From: Alteromonas sp. ALT199
GTDB taxonomy: Bacteria; Pseudomonadota; Gammaproteobacteria; Enterobacterales; Alteromonadaceae
NCBI RefSeq assembly: GCF_018619335.1
Contig: NZ_JAHHDX010000076.1
Span: 577 to 64,576, forward strand
Reading direction: 5' to 3'
Length of the DNA: 64,000 bases
In this document: positions 39,620 through 48,592 of the stretch, piece by piece
Layout: each line of letters starts with the position of its first letter
Position numbering within the stretch: position 1 is the first letter of the stretch
Position numbers and translations under genes: made by a program
Notes under the pieces: model-generated
The model's database searches: none
Seen by the model: the letters and a program-made list of their open reading frames with translations, nothing else
What the model was told of the DNA's origin: nothing

Positions 39620-41953
39620 ATGATAAAACTCTACAAAAAGTACCGTGAGTGGCTCCATACACAATGGCCTGATGGTCGCCCTGAACCTCTTCCTCAAATT
39701 GATGAAAACGGAATGACATCCATTCCGGGCATATATGTGGTAGGCGATCTTACTGGTTTACCACTTTTAAAATTCTCAGCAGATACAGGCTCTAAAGCTG
39801 TTCAGCATTTTGCTAAGGATAAAGCGTTTGCAAACAGAAAACGCTCAAGTGGTATAAGGGATGTCATTATTGTAGGTGCAGGAGTCAGTGGCTATTCTGC
39901 AGCCCTCAAAGCGCGAGAACAGGGAATCGATAGCCTTATTATAGAAGCGAATCAACCCTTCTCCACTATAGAAAATTTTCCGAAAGGGAAGCCTATTTAT
40001 AGTTACCCAAAGGACTTTACCCCTAACAGCGAGATCTCATTTACTGAAGAGATAACAACGAAAGAAGCATTACTTGAAAACTTGAAAGCGCAGATTGCGA
40101 AAAGTGGTGTAGAGCTTCAAAAAGGCGAAGTGACCAAAATTGAGAAAGTATCGGCTTGCTTTAAGGTTACGCTTAGTTCGGGCGAGGTACAAAACGCACA
40201 TCGAATCATTGTAGCTATTGGGCGCTCTGGAAACTATAGAAAGCTTTGTGTTGAGGGTGAAGAGCTTGCGCTCAACCGTCTACACGACCCAGCTGACTAC
40301 AAAGACAAAAATGTCGTTGTGGTTGGCGGGGGAGATTCCGCGGTAGAAACAGCGGTAGCGCTGGCAGAGGAAGGGAGTAAGGTTACCTTATCTTACCGTA
40401 AACATACGCTTACGCGCCCAAAGCCGGAAAATCTTGCCCGATTAGAGAATGCTCGTCGAATATATAACCTTCATACCGTACCTGCATCAAACGTTTCCGC
40501 TATAAGCGAAGGTGCGGTAGAGCTTTTCGTACCTGATAGTAACCAAACTAAAAAAATAAAGGCTGATACGGTTTTTTCAATGCTCGGTAGGGAAGCGCCA
40601 CTGGCATTTTTCCGCAACAATAAGATAGCCGTAACCGGCGACAGCACGTTGATAGGCTGGCTCGCGTTTGCCTGCTTCATGCTTTTTGCCATCAGTGTTT
40701 ATGACTGGAAAAACTGGGGTTTTTTGAACGGGATCTGGGAGTTAACTAGTTTTCCAAACAATATGCCTAACGTATTGTCAACATTAGGTGAGTGGTGGCA
40801 AATTCGGTTAGAAGACCGGACCAGTCTTATTAGTACCATTGCCTATTCAATGAAAAGCCGATCCTTCTATTACACCCTTATTTATACAAGTGTCATTGGC
40901 ATTTTTGGTTACATGAGGATTAGGCGAAGAAAAACAGCCTATGTCAAAGTCCAAACGATAACCTTGTTTGGTATTCAGGCTATCCCTCTATTTTTGCTAC
41001 CTGAAGTGTTACTTCCCTACTTAGGATACAACGGCTTTTATTCGTCGGGTTTTGGCGAGTCATTGGCAAACAGCTTGTTTCCAAGTTACATATCGGCCCA
41101 GGAACTATTAGCAGAGCAATGGCCCGAATGGGGGCACCCCAGAGCTTACTGGCATGCTTATGGGTTTATTCTAGCTTGGCCACTTAACGTATATAACGTT
41201 TTCACTCCAACACCAATAGCGGGGTGGCTAATAATAAGTGCAATTCAAACCTTCGTTATAATACCACTGCTTGTTTATAAATGGGGAAAAGGTGCCTACT
41301 GTGGATGGATTTGCTCTTGCGGAGCGTTAGCTGAAACGGTTGGTGATAATCAGCGCCACAAGATGCCTCATGGGCCTTTTTGGAACAAGCTTAATATGCT
41401 TGGACAATTTATTCTTTTAGCTGCCATCATTTTACTCGTCATACGAGTTACTGGTTGGCTAGCACCTGAAACCGTTTTCTCCACTGGTTTTAACCTATTG
41501 CTTGAGGGTAAAAATTCTAATGGTGAATTAGTCAATCCGTTAAGCTGGAAATGGATTGTTGATGTTCTTATAGGCGGTATTTTAGGTGTGGGTTTGTATT
41601 TTAAGTTTTCTGGGCGAACTTGGTGTCGCTTTGCCTGTCCGCTTGCAGCACTAATGCATATTTATGCTCGGTTTTCTAAGTTTCGAATCTTCGCGGAAAA
41701 GAGTAAGTGTATTTCATGTAACCAGTGTACCAGCGTGTGTCATCAGGGGATCGATGTGATGAGCTTTGCCAACAAAGGAAAGCCGATGTCTGACCCTCAA
41801 TGTGTTCGTTGCAGTGCATGTGTAAGTTCATGCCCGACGGGCGTGCTTAGCTTTGGTGAAATTGACAAAAGAACGGGTAAGAAGTTGAAAGAAGACGAAC
41901 TTATCGCAAGTAACGTACGGGCTGCAGATGTGATAAAACAGGTAAAGGTATAG
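39620..41953 (+). CDS. Flavin reductase fused to NosR/NapH-like iron-sulfur membrane protein
   Basis: 777 residues from the ATG at 39620, which follows TGGAGA. The N terminus (about 35-60) has PGIYVVGDLTGLPLLKFSAD, which normally sits at the C-terminal end of thioredoxin-reductase-like flavoproteins. It is followed by a first Rossmann DVIIVGAGVSGYSAA (about 81-96), a YpdA-like IENFPKGKP segment and a second Rossmann NVVVVGGGDSAVETAVAL (about 231-248). Then five or six membrane helices carry CGWICSCG (about 560) and CRFACP (about 669). The tail has two 4Fe-4S motifs, CISCNQCTSVC and CVRCSACVSSC. The order looks circularly permuted. It probably passes electrons from NAD(P)H through flavin and Fe-S clusters across the membrane; the acceptor is unknown. 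Confidence 0.85.
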   Translation: MIKLYKKYREWLHTQWPDGRPEPLPQIDENGMTSIPGIYVVGDLTGLPLLKFSADTGSKAVQHFAKDKAFANRKRSSGIRDVIIVGAGVSGYSAALKAREQGIDSLIIEANQPFSTIENFPKGKPIYSYPKDFTPNSEISFTEEITTKEALLENLKAQIAKSGVELQKGEVTKIEKVSACFKVTLSSGEVQNAHRIIVAIGRSGNYRKLCVEGEELALNRLHDPADYKDKNVVVVGGGDSAVETAVALAEEGSKVTLSYRKHTLTRPKPENLARLENARRIYNLHTVPASNVSAISEGAVELFVPDSNQTKKIKADTVFSMLGREAPLAFFRNNKIAVTGDSTLIGWLAFACFMLFAISVYDWKNWGFLNGIWELTSFPNNMPNVLSTLGEWWQIRLEDRTSLISTIAYSMKSRSFYYTLIYTSVIGIFGYMRIRRRKTAYVKVQTITLFGIQAIPLFLLPEVLLPYLGYNGFYSSGFGESLANSLFPSYISAQELLAEQWPEWGHPRAYWHAYGFILAWPLNVYNVFTPTPIAGWLIISAIQTFVIIPLLVYKWGKGAYCGWICSCGALAETVGDNQRHKMPHGPFWNKLNMLGQFILLAAIILLVIRVTGWLAPETVFSTGFNLLLEGKNSNGELVNPLSWKWIVDVLIGGILGVGLYFKFSGRTWCRFACPLAALMHIYARFSKFRIFAEKSKCISCNQCTSVCHQGIDVMSFANKGKPMSDPQCVRCSACVSSCPTGVLSFGEIDKRTGKKLKEDELIASNVRAADVIKQVKV

Positions 41954-41956
41954 TTC

Positions 41957-42709
41957 ATGTACAAAGAACATCACGTTACAGTCGTCATTCCTGCTTTGAA
42001 TGAAGAAAAGGCAATACCAAGGGTTATTAAGCAGTTGAAAGCACTCAAGTATGAAGGTTTACAGGTGGTCGACAACGTTATCGTATGCGACAACGGCTCC
42101 ACTGACAATACCGCAGCATTGAGCGAAGAATGTGGGGCACATGTTGTTTACCAAGCTAAAAAAGGTTACGGAATAGCCTGCCTTACCGCGATTAGCGCTA
42201 TCAATGATACAGACATTGTTTTATTCGTTGATGCTGATGACTCTTGCTTTATAAAGCAAACGTTCGATTTACTCAATGCTATTTTAGGTGGCGCCGACTT
42301 GGCGATAGGCTCTCGCAGTCTTGGCAATGCAGAAGAAGGGGCATTAACACCACTACAAAAATTCGGTAATGCCTTATCTAGCCGATTGATAAGTACATTG
42401 TGGTCTCATGATATTACTGACTTAGGGCCATTTAGAGCGGTCACTTACGAAAAGCTTCTTTGCCTTGAAATGCAAGATCAGCGATTTGGGTGGACTGTGG
42501 AAATGCAAGTAAAAGCAATTCAGCTAGGGTTGAACGTTCAGGAAGTGCCAGTCGATTCAAAGGTAAGAATAGGGCAATCAAAAATTAGTGGCACGCTAAA
42601 AGGAGCGGTTGGAGCCGGAATAGGTATTTTGTCCATGATTGCCCGATTGCGGTTACAGCAGCGTTCTTTTCTTAAGCGACAGCATCAACAATCAAGTAGC
42701 GTGTTTTAA
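41957..42709 (+). CDS. DPM1-like family 2 glycosyltransferase
   Basis: 250 residues, soluble. VVIPALNEEKAIPRVIKQL at the N terminus, DNGSTDNTA, and the metal-binding DADDSCF resemble polyprenyl-phosphate mannose or glucose synthases (dolichol-phosphate-mannose synthase group). It begins 3 bp after the upstream stop. It may supply lipid-linked sugar to the GT-C enzyme in this operon. No membrane anchor is visible. Confidence 0.85.
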   Translation: MYKEHHVTVVIPALNEEKAIPRVIKQLKALKYEGLQVVDNVIVCDNGSTDNTAALSEECGAHVVYQAKKGYGIACLTAISAINDTDIVLFVDADDSCFIKQTFDLLNAILGGADLAIGSRSLGNAEEGALTPLQKFGNALSSRLISTLWSHDITDLGPFRAVTYEKLLCLEMQDQRFGWTVEMQVKAIQLGLNVQEVPVDSKVRIGQSKISGTLKGAVGAGIGILSMIARLRLQQRSFLKRQHQQSSSVF

Positions 42710-42803
42710 CTTAGGCTACTAACTTACGATATCAATCACCTATCAGCATCGTTGATGCTAAGCAAAATTGACATTAATAAAGCCCATTACTAACGAGATT
42801 ATA

Positions 42804-43496
42804 ATGAATAAAGCATTCTCAAATACGCTTTACCCAACATTGGTTATTTTTTGTAAACGACCGTTACTCGGACAAGGCAAGTCTAGGTTAGCGGCGGGCA
42901 TTGGTAAGCAAGGAGCGCTACTCATTGCTGAAAAGTTAGTTGTTTGTGCCCTAGAAGATGCTGAAAACTGGCCTGGAGCGGTAGTGTTAACTGTGTCAAA
43001 TAAGTGTGATGCGAATTGGGCTGCAGCACAATTTCCCTCATCAGACTTAATACTAACTCAAACAGAGGGAAATTTAGGGCAGCGGATAAATGCAATTGAT
43101 GAAACACTTCGAGAATTAGGCCATGAACGATTAGTGTTCATTGGTACTGATGCCCCTGTTTTAAATACCGCGCACTATGTTGAAGTGATAACAAAGTTAA
43201 ACGTGCACGAGTTCGTATTTAGTCCAGCTGAAGATGGTGGCGTTACTATTATGGCTAACACTAAGCCTTGGCCGTGTTTATCTCATTTACCTTGGAGTAC
43301 AAGCCGTTTAGGACAAGATTTAATGGACTTGGTTGGCGTCGGCTCACCTAATAACATTGCAGTTATACCAACCACTTTCGATATCGACGAACGAAATGAT
43401 TTAGTTAAAGCATCTCGTGTACTTAGCGAAGATATGCGGGAAGGAAGAAGAGCCCTTTGTTCTTCAATCAACGTAACGCTATACCAATCAGTTTAA
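42804..43496 (+). CDS. DUF2064 family protein (TIGR04282-like glycosyltransferase)
   Basis: 230 residues from the ATG at 42804; a TTG at 42768 is in frame but has no advantage. Nucleotide-binding CKRPLLGQGKSRLAAGIG and IGTDAPVLN and PAEDGGVTIM match the DUF2064 family, called 'rSAM/selenodomain-associated transferase 1' or arsenosugar-type transferases. The family often pairs with TIGR04283 proteins, one of which lies at 34985-35686. It is the last gene of the operon, 94 bp after the GT2. Confidence 0.82.
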   Translation: MNKAFSNTLYPTLVIFCKRPLLGQGKSRLAAGIGKQGALLIAEKLVVCALEDAENWPGAVVLTVSNKCDANWAAAQFPSSDLILTQTEGNLGQRINAIDETLRELGHERLVFIGTDAPVLNTAHYVEVITKLNVHEFVFSPAEDGGVTIMANTKPWPCLSHLPWSTSRLGQDLMDLVGVGSPNNIAVIPTTFDIDERNDLVKASRVLSEDMREGRRALCSSINVTLYQSV

Positions 43497-43729
43497 CTAG
43501 AATAATAAATTTCGACCTGCAAGCGATAATGTTTGCAAAAGAACTCTTTCGTAAAACTCTTGTGATACTTTTGGGATACCTTCAATACATACTCGATTTT
43601 GACATTAGGTGAGTTTCATTTAAGTCACATCTAAGAAATTTTGTTTTAACGATTTTGAAATGATTCGAGTTGAGTCTCGGTCTGCATATTCAAATCAAAA
43701 TATAAATTAATAAATAAATCGAGGACATC

Positions 43730-44431
43730 ATGAAAATTCGTAACTCATTCCTAGCAGGGGCTTTGCTAACTTCGTTAAGCAGTGTTTCTCAAGCCGCCGA
43801 CCTAACAATTGAAATACAAAATCTAACGCAAGGTATTTACTACACCCCGTTTCTAGTGGCGGCTCACACCCCAGAAGCTTCATTATTTGAACTGGGTGAA
43901 GCCGCAACTGATGAGCTCACAATGATGGCTGAGGGCGGTGATGTTAGTGGGTTAGTTAGTCTTGTGGATGGCCTCGACGGTAACGTTGCCGAAGTGCAAG
44001 GTGAATTAACTGCTCCAGGAACTACGCGTACATTTATGTTAAGTACTGACGATGCAAATACAGCACTTTCAATAACTGCAATGTTGCTACCTACCAACGA
44101 CGGTTTCGTAGGGCTTGATAACTGGGATATTCCAACCGAAGCGGGCACTTACACAGTATTTCTTAATGCTTACGATGCAGGTACGGAAGCAAATGATGAA
44201 ATACGCGGAAGCGGCGCTGTGGGTGAAGCGGGTATGCCTGTTCCACCACCACTTGACCCGCTGCTAGGAAGTAACGGTACGGGTGTAACGACTGAAGAGG
44301 ATAACGAAACTGTCCATATTCACAGAGGTAACTTAGGTGACTCAATGGAAGACGGTGGTAGCAGTGACGTTAACAGCACTATTCAGCGTTGGTTAAACCC
44401 TGTTGCCAAAGTAACCGTTACCGTGCAGTAG
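43730..44431 (+). CDS. Exported spondin_N domain protein
   Basis: 233 residues. Signal peptide ending SQA-AD, then a spondin_N fold: LTIEIQNLTQGIYYTPFLVAAH and ASLFELGEAATDELTMMAEGGD, with LSTDDANTALSITAMLLPTNDGFVGLDNWDI cut into short blocks rich in Asp and Thr. The domain is a beta-sandwich with a metal site, known from eukaryotic F-spondin and common in marine bacterial secreted proteins; the ligand is unknown. The 3' end has a His motif VHIHRGN and the C terminus KVTVTVQ. Confidence 0.87.
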   Translation: MKIRNSFLAGALLTSLSSVSQAADLTIEIQNLTQGIYYTPFLVAAHTPEASLFELGEAATDELTMMAEGGDVSGLVSLVDGLDGNVAEVQGELTAPGTTRTFMLSTDDANTALSITAMLLPTNDGFVGLDNWDIPTEAGTYTVFLNAYDAGTEANDEIRGSGAVGEAGMPVPPPLDPLLGSNGTGVTTEEDNETVHIHRGNLGDSMEDGGSSDVNSTIQRWLNPVAKVTVTVQ

Positions 44432-44440
44432 GAGATTGTC

Positions 44441-45169
44441 ATGTTATCCAATTTAGGAATCAAAAAGTCAAGACTTGCGCTGGGTATGATATCAGTATTG
44501 GCTCTAGCAGCATGCGGCAGTGATAATGACTCGCCCAGTTCAGATGTAGAGCCAACACCTACGCCAACAGTAACAAGCGTTTACCAAGTGACGGTGACAA
44601 ATTTAACCAATGCTCAACCTTTTTCTCCTGTGGCTGTAATTCTTCACAGTGAAGATAAACTGTGGGAAATCGGTAGCCCCGCTTCCGAGGAATTAGAATA
44701 CGTCTCTGAAGGTGGAGACAATAATTTTGTCCTTGGCTTACCATTTGTTGAAGTTGGTGAGAGTGGTGTGGGCTTGATATTACCGGGCGCATCAGAAAGC
44801 ATCGAAATTGCTATCGACGACAATGATAGTGCATTGATTAGCGTGGCTACCATGCTAGTGAATACTAACGATGCTTTTACTGGCTTAAATGCTGTATCGC
44901 TAGCTGGTTTGGAAGTGGGTGAGTCGATGAGTTTCAGGGCTGGAACATACGATTCAGGTACCGAAGCCAATTCTGAAGCTGCAGGTACTATGCCTGGTCC
45001 AGCAGACCCAGGTGGCGAAGGCTTCAATGCATTAAGAGATGATGTGGATTTCGTTTCAATGCACCCTGGTATTGTTTCACAACAGGATGGTCTATCAACG
45101 TCAGTGTTAACTAAGCAACATGGCTTTGACAACCCTACGGCTAAAATCTCGATTTCTCGAGTAGAGTAG
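44441..45169 (+). CDS. Spondin_N domain lipoprotein
   Basis: 242 residues. Lipobox LALAACGS makes it a lipoprotein anchored at Cys25. After a Pro/Thr linker (PTPTPTVTS) the domain repeats the upstream pattern: YQVTVTNLTNAQPFSPVAV, LWEIGSPASEELEYVSEGG and MLVNTNDAFTGLN. It is a diverged tandem copy of the previous gene, 9 bp downstream and probably co-transcribed. The two-component genes follow after a terminator. Confidence 0.88.
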   Translation: MLSNLGIKKSRLALGMISVLALAACGSDNDSPSSDVEPTPTPTVTSVYQVTVTNLTNAQPFSPVAVILHSEDKLWEIGSPASEELEYVSEGGDNNFVLGLPFVEVGESGVGLILPGASESIEIAIDDNDSALISVATMLVNTNDAFTGLNAVSLAGLEVGESMSFRAGTYDSGTEANSEAAGTMPGPADPGGEGFNALRDDVDFVSMHPGIVSQQDGLSTSVLTKQHGFDNPTAKISISRVE

Positions 45170-45177
45170 CGTTCAAA

Positions 45178-45209
45178 GTAGCAATCAGAGCGCTGATTGC
45201 TACTTTTTT
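45178..45209 (+). terminator. Terminator between spondin genes and response regulator
   Basis: 11-bp perfect stem GTAGCAATCAG/CTGATTGCTAC around AGCG, followed by T6. It ends the spondin transcript 8 bp after its stop. Confidence 0.95.
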
Positions 45210-45222
45210 CCGGTAAAAATAT

Positions 45223-45948
45223 ATGAACTACAAAATTCTAACCGTTGAGGATGAGCCAGATATAGCTGAGCTCATTCGCGTTAATCTAATTGAATTAGGG
45301 GCTGATATTACTATCTGTTCTGACGGCAGGCAGGCGCTTGATGTAGCGCTTACTAATGATTTTGACGTGATTATTCTCGATGTCATGCTTCCCTCTATGA
45401 GCGGGTTAGATATTTGCCGTACTTTAAGACAGCAAAAGCCAGCGCAAGCCATATTAATGCTAACTTCGAAGGACTCAGAGACTGATAGGGTACTCGGCCT
45501 TGAGTTAGGGGCAGATGATTATATGTCAAAGCCCTTCAGCGTAAGAGAGCTTCAGGCGAGGGTGAGAGCACAGCTGCGCAAGGTAGACTTAGTACATCAA
45601 TTGGAAGAAAAGAGTGTAAACGATGATGTGGCGGAACAGATTGCATTTGGCCAATTTACGATAAACGCACAAACTCGAAGTGTAAAAAGAGGGCGAGAAT
45701 TTTTGGAATTAACAGCCACAGAGTTCGATTTGCTTTTTTACATAGCGAAGCGACCTGGGCAAGTATTCACCCGAAATCAGTTGCTTGAGTCGGTTTGGGG
45801 GTATACTCACAGTGGTTATGAGCACACAGTAAACTCGCACATTAATCGCCTACGCGCAAAGATAGAGTTTGACGCGGCCCAACCGAAAATTGTGCAAACC
45901 GTCTGGGGAGTAGGTTATAAATTTAATCCAGAAGGGTTAAATGCATGA
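45223..45948 (+). CDS. OmpR-family response regulator
   Basis: 241 residues. Receiver domain with the acidic pocket VEDEPD (Glu9, Asp10), phosphoacceptor Asp53 in IILDVMLPSMSG, and Lys in MSKPFSVREL. A C-terminal winged helix follows with LTATEFDLLFYIAKRPGQV and VNSHINRLRAKIE. Overlaps the kinase gene by 4 bp (ATGA). Adjacent spondin genes are the obvious candidate target, but no direct repeats were identified. Confidence 0.96.
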   Translation: MNYKILTVEDEPDIAELIRVNLIELGADITICSDGRQALDVALTNDFDVIILDVMLPSMSGLDICRTLRQQKPAQAILMLTSKDSETDRVLGLELGADDYMSKPFSVRELQARVRAQLRKVDLVHQLEEKSVNDDVAEQIAFGQFTINAQTRSVKRGREFLELTATEFDLLFYIAKRPGQVFTRNQLLESVWGYTHSGYEHTVNSHINRLRAKIEFDAAQPKIVQTVWGVGYKFNPEGLNA

Positions 45949-47426
45949 AAACGCGTTTCTATCAGCGACTTTCTTTAGTTACCATCACGGCATTTTTAAT
46001 GATGACTACCGCCTTTGTTTGGTGGTCAAATGATATGCAGACCGTCACGCGCCATCAGGCTGAACAACAGCTGCATTTGGAACTTGCAGAACACCTCGTA
46101 CAAGACAATCCATTGCTTAAAGACGGTGTTTTCGACTATGAAGGCTTGGGTAACCTGTTTCATACCTTGATGATTTTAGGGCCTAGTTTTGAGTTTTATT
46201 ATTTAGATACTGAAGGCAATATTCTTACCTATAGCGCTGAGCCTGGTAAGGTAAAGGCCAGCAAAGTTCCTTTAGAGCCAGTTCATACATTTTTAGAAAA
46301 ATCTCAAGCGCTACCTATTCTCGGCAAAGACCCTAGAAACCCTGCAAAAAACAAAATATTTTCCGCATCCCCCGTGTATAAAGACAGTAATCTACAAGGG
46401 TATTTGTATGTCATTATCGGTGGTGAGCGTTATGATTCTATTGTTGATAAGTTAACTAACAACCGCCTTTTTGCTCAGTACACTCTTATTGGAGTAACAA
46501 CATTAAGTCTCTTTCTTACCATGATGGTAACACTATTCGCATTTTTAACTCGGCCTATCAACCGCCTTACCAGTGCCATGGAAAAAGTAAGAGACTCTAA
46601 TTACGACATGCTTACTTCGGCTAATGAAAAGATGGAATGGAAGCGAGATAGTGTGGATGAAGTTCAGAAGTTGGGATGCGCATTCAATGATATGGTCGAC
46701 CATATTCAAAAGCAGTTCAAAGAGCTACAAAGCATTGATGCAAGGCGTCGCGCTTTGCTTGCGGACTTGTCTCACGACTTGCGCACCCCGCTTGCAAACC
46801 TTCAGGGTTATATTGAAACGTTAGCGATAAACGATGAGAAACTAAGTGCGGAAGAACGCCAAAGGTTTATTCAGATAACTCTCAAAAACTCCCAAAATCT
46901 CAAGCGTTTAATCGATCAAATTTTTGAACTAGCCTATTTAGAAGCTGGCCAAGTAAACGTATCTAATGAACGCTTTCCAATAGGAGAGTTATTACACGAT
47001 ATTGCCGCTAAATTTGCTTTAAAAGCGGCAGAACATAAGATATCCCTCACGGTGGCTCCCGATAATATTGAGACAATTGTATGTACTGACATTGAAAAGT
47101 TAGAGCGAGTACTGACTAACCTAATTGGAAATGCAATTCGGCATACAAAGGCCAACGGAAGTATTGTGTTAGCCGTTCAAAACGATAAAGACGGTATCGT
47201 AGTAGAAGTTGAAGATTCTGGAATTGGTATTGAGCAAAGCGAATTACAATACATATTTGATACTCGATATCAGGCTTCAAATAGTCAAAAAGAAAGAGGA
47301 ATAAACGCTGGGCTTGGACTCGCTATTTGTAAAAAACTCGTGGAAATCAATGGCTCTGTCCTCGATGTTAGAAGCACCCTAGGCAAAGGAACAACCTTCT
47401 TTTTTAAGTTGCAAAAAGCAGCGTAA
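45945..47426 (+). CDS. Sensor histidine kinase
   Basis: 493 residues. N-terminal helix, a periplasmic sensor of about 140 residues with no recognised ligand motif, second helix, HAMP, then the phosphoacceptor His277 in LLADLSHDLRTPLANLQG. The HATPase has N-box NLIGNAIRHTK, DSGIGI and GLGLAICKKLVEINGS. It forms a pair with the response regulator just upstream. Confidence 0.95.
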   Translation: MKTRFYQRLSLVTITAFLMMTTAFVWWSNDMQTVTRHQAEQQLHLELAEHLVQDNPLLKDGVFDYEGLGNLFHTLMILGPSFEFYYLDTEGNILTYSAEPGKVKASKVPLEPVHTFLEKSQALPILGKDPRNPAKNKIFSASPVYKDSNLQGYLYVIIGGERYDSIVDKLTNNRLFAQYTLIGVTTLSLFLTMMVTLFAFLTRPINRLTSAMEKVRDSNYDMLTSANEKMEWKRDSVDEVQKLGCAFNDMVDHIQKQFKELQSIDARRRALLADLSHDLRTPLANLQGYIETLAINDEKLSAEERQRFIQITLKNSQNLKRLIDQIFELAYLEAGQVNVSNERFPIGELLHDIAAKFALKAAEHKISLTVAPDNIETIVCTDIEKLERVLTNLIGNAIRHTKANGSIVLAVQNDKDGIVVEVEDSGIGIEQSELQYIFDTRYQASNSQKERGINAGLGLAICKKLVEINGSVLDVRSTLGKGTTFFFKLQKAA

Positions 47427-47455
47427 CCTAAGTTTTGTCAGTTACGGGAAGTTTG

Positions 47456-47486
47456 AAAGGGCGAGTTCAATTTGAATCGCCTTTTT
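47456..47486 (+). terminator. Probable terminator after the histidine kinase gene
   Basis: AAAGGGCGA and TCGCCTTTTT arms with a 12-nt loop, followed by T5. About 30 bp past the stop. Confidence 0.7.
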
Positions 47487-47565
47487 AAGCAGACTATTCC
47501 ACCAATTTTTCAATTGTTGACAACGTAATCCCGCAAAATTTCGCAACATGAAAACAGTGGGTAAG

Positions 47566-47811
47566 TTACCATTCAATCTCTAACTCTAACGCACCAGGAT
47601 GATCGGTTTGACCCACCATTTCCTCGTAAGGTGTACTTTGCCGTAGCCATACGTGGTCGAAATCTTTTGTATTGAAATGTTCTCTTATTTCATTAAGGCA
47701 GTGAAACGATTTTGGCTGTGACTTATTATCTCTAACTAGAGTTCGATTTGCTCCTACACCAGTAGCGGCTAAATAGTTTCCACCTTCTATAGACTCGATA
47801 TATAAATTCAT
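47566..47811 (-). CDS. DUF6482-like small protein
   Basis: 81 residues from the ATG at 47811, which follows AAGGG; an upstream in-frame start adds 26 poorly conserved residues. MNLYIESIEGGNYLAATG matches the N-terminal signature of small gammaproteobacterial proteins I believe belong to DUF6482. No signal or membrane segment. Function unknown. Confidence 0.65.
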   Translation of the reverse strand: MNLYIESIEGGNYLAATGVGANRTLVRDNKSQPKSFHCLNEIREHFNTKDFDHVWLRQSTPYEEMVGQTDHPGALELEIEW

Positions 47812-47957
47812 AATGTTGCCCTTTTTATTTCGCGGCCTAATAAATTCGCGATTATTAAGTAGATAGTCGAAAACCAAGATGATGATCATTAATTTTATGT
47901 CATATAGACGTTGGGTTAAGGTGCTTATTGCCTAGTTAGAAACCGATTAAATCTCTC

Positions 47958-48440
47958 TTACCACCACCTGTTTGTGCACACCATTACGCCAGCTTGTTTT
48001 AAACTCAAATGTAAACGCTGTTTGTCGTCTGCGTTTAAAAACGCGCCCAGTTCACACTGTTGATAATCGCTTTTTAGCAGTACGCGGGGCAGACGTTGTT
48101 TGCCTAAATCCTCAATGAAATATAGCGAAGTACCTTGTCGAGAAAAAACGAGTAATGCTCCGTTTGAACAGCGAACAGAGATACTTCGGTAAGACACGGC
48201 CACGGATTCCCACTGGTAGGTAGACTTAGATACTAAATGCATAATTAGCGCAAGAAGGCCTACCTCTAAACCTGCAAAAGGCAATATGATCCAAACGCCA
48301 ACCAAAGACCAAGCGATGGCGATACCACTTATAAATAGGGCAAACACCAATATCAGATGTTTGGTTTGTTGCCACGATGCCGAGCGGTTCGGTGTAAGAT
48401 GCAGTTGCACGTTATGCTCAAATGTAGATACTTCAACCAT
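47958..48440 (-). CDS. DUF2244 family membrane protein
   Basis: 160 residues from the ATG at 48440; a start 13 codons earlier is also open. Two central hydrophobic segments (about 28-48 and 50-70) sit between a cytoplasmic-style LHLTPNRSAS region and a beta-rich C-terminal domain. This arrangement matches DUF2244, common in Alteromonadales and often near cytochrome oxidase genes. Here no such gene is adjacent. Function unknown. Confidence 0.75.
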   Translation of the reverse strand: MVEVSTFEHNVQLHLTPNRSASWQQTKHLILVFALFISGIAIAWSLVGVWIILPFAGLEVGLLALIMHLVSKSTYQWESVAVSYRSISVRCSNGALLVFSRQGTSLYFIEDLGKQRLPRVLLKSDYQQCELGAFLNADDKQRLHLSLKQAGVMVCTNRWW

Positions 48441-48592
48441 GCGTTCAATAAATCTTGTATAGGTTAAATGAGTAAGCAAAAGCTTATACGTAGATAGGTA
48501 ACAATAGTTCGAAATTTGTACGCGCGCTAGACAGCAGTCTTGCTCAAAACTTGAGGTTATGGCGTGTGGTTGTCATATTAAGAAGGATAAGT

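Noticed and set aside
44644-45132. 162-residue minus-strand frame in the second spondin gene
   Set aside because: Antisense to a well-supported gene; its Ser/Pro composition mirrors the opposite strand codons.
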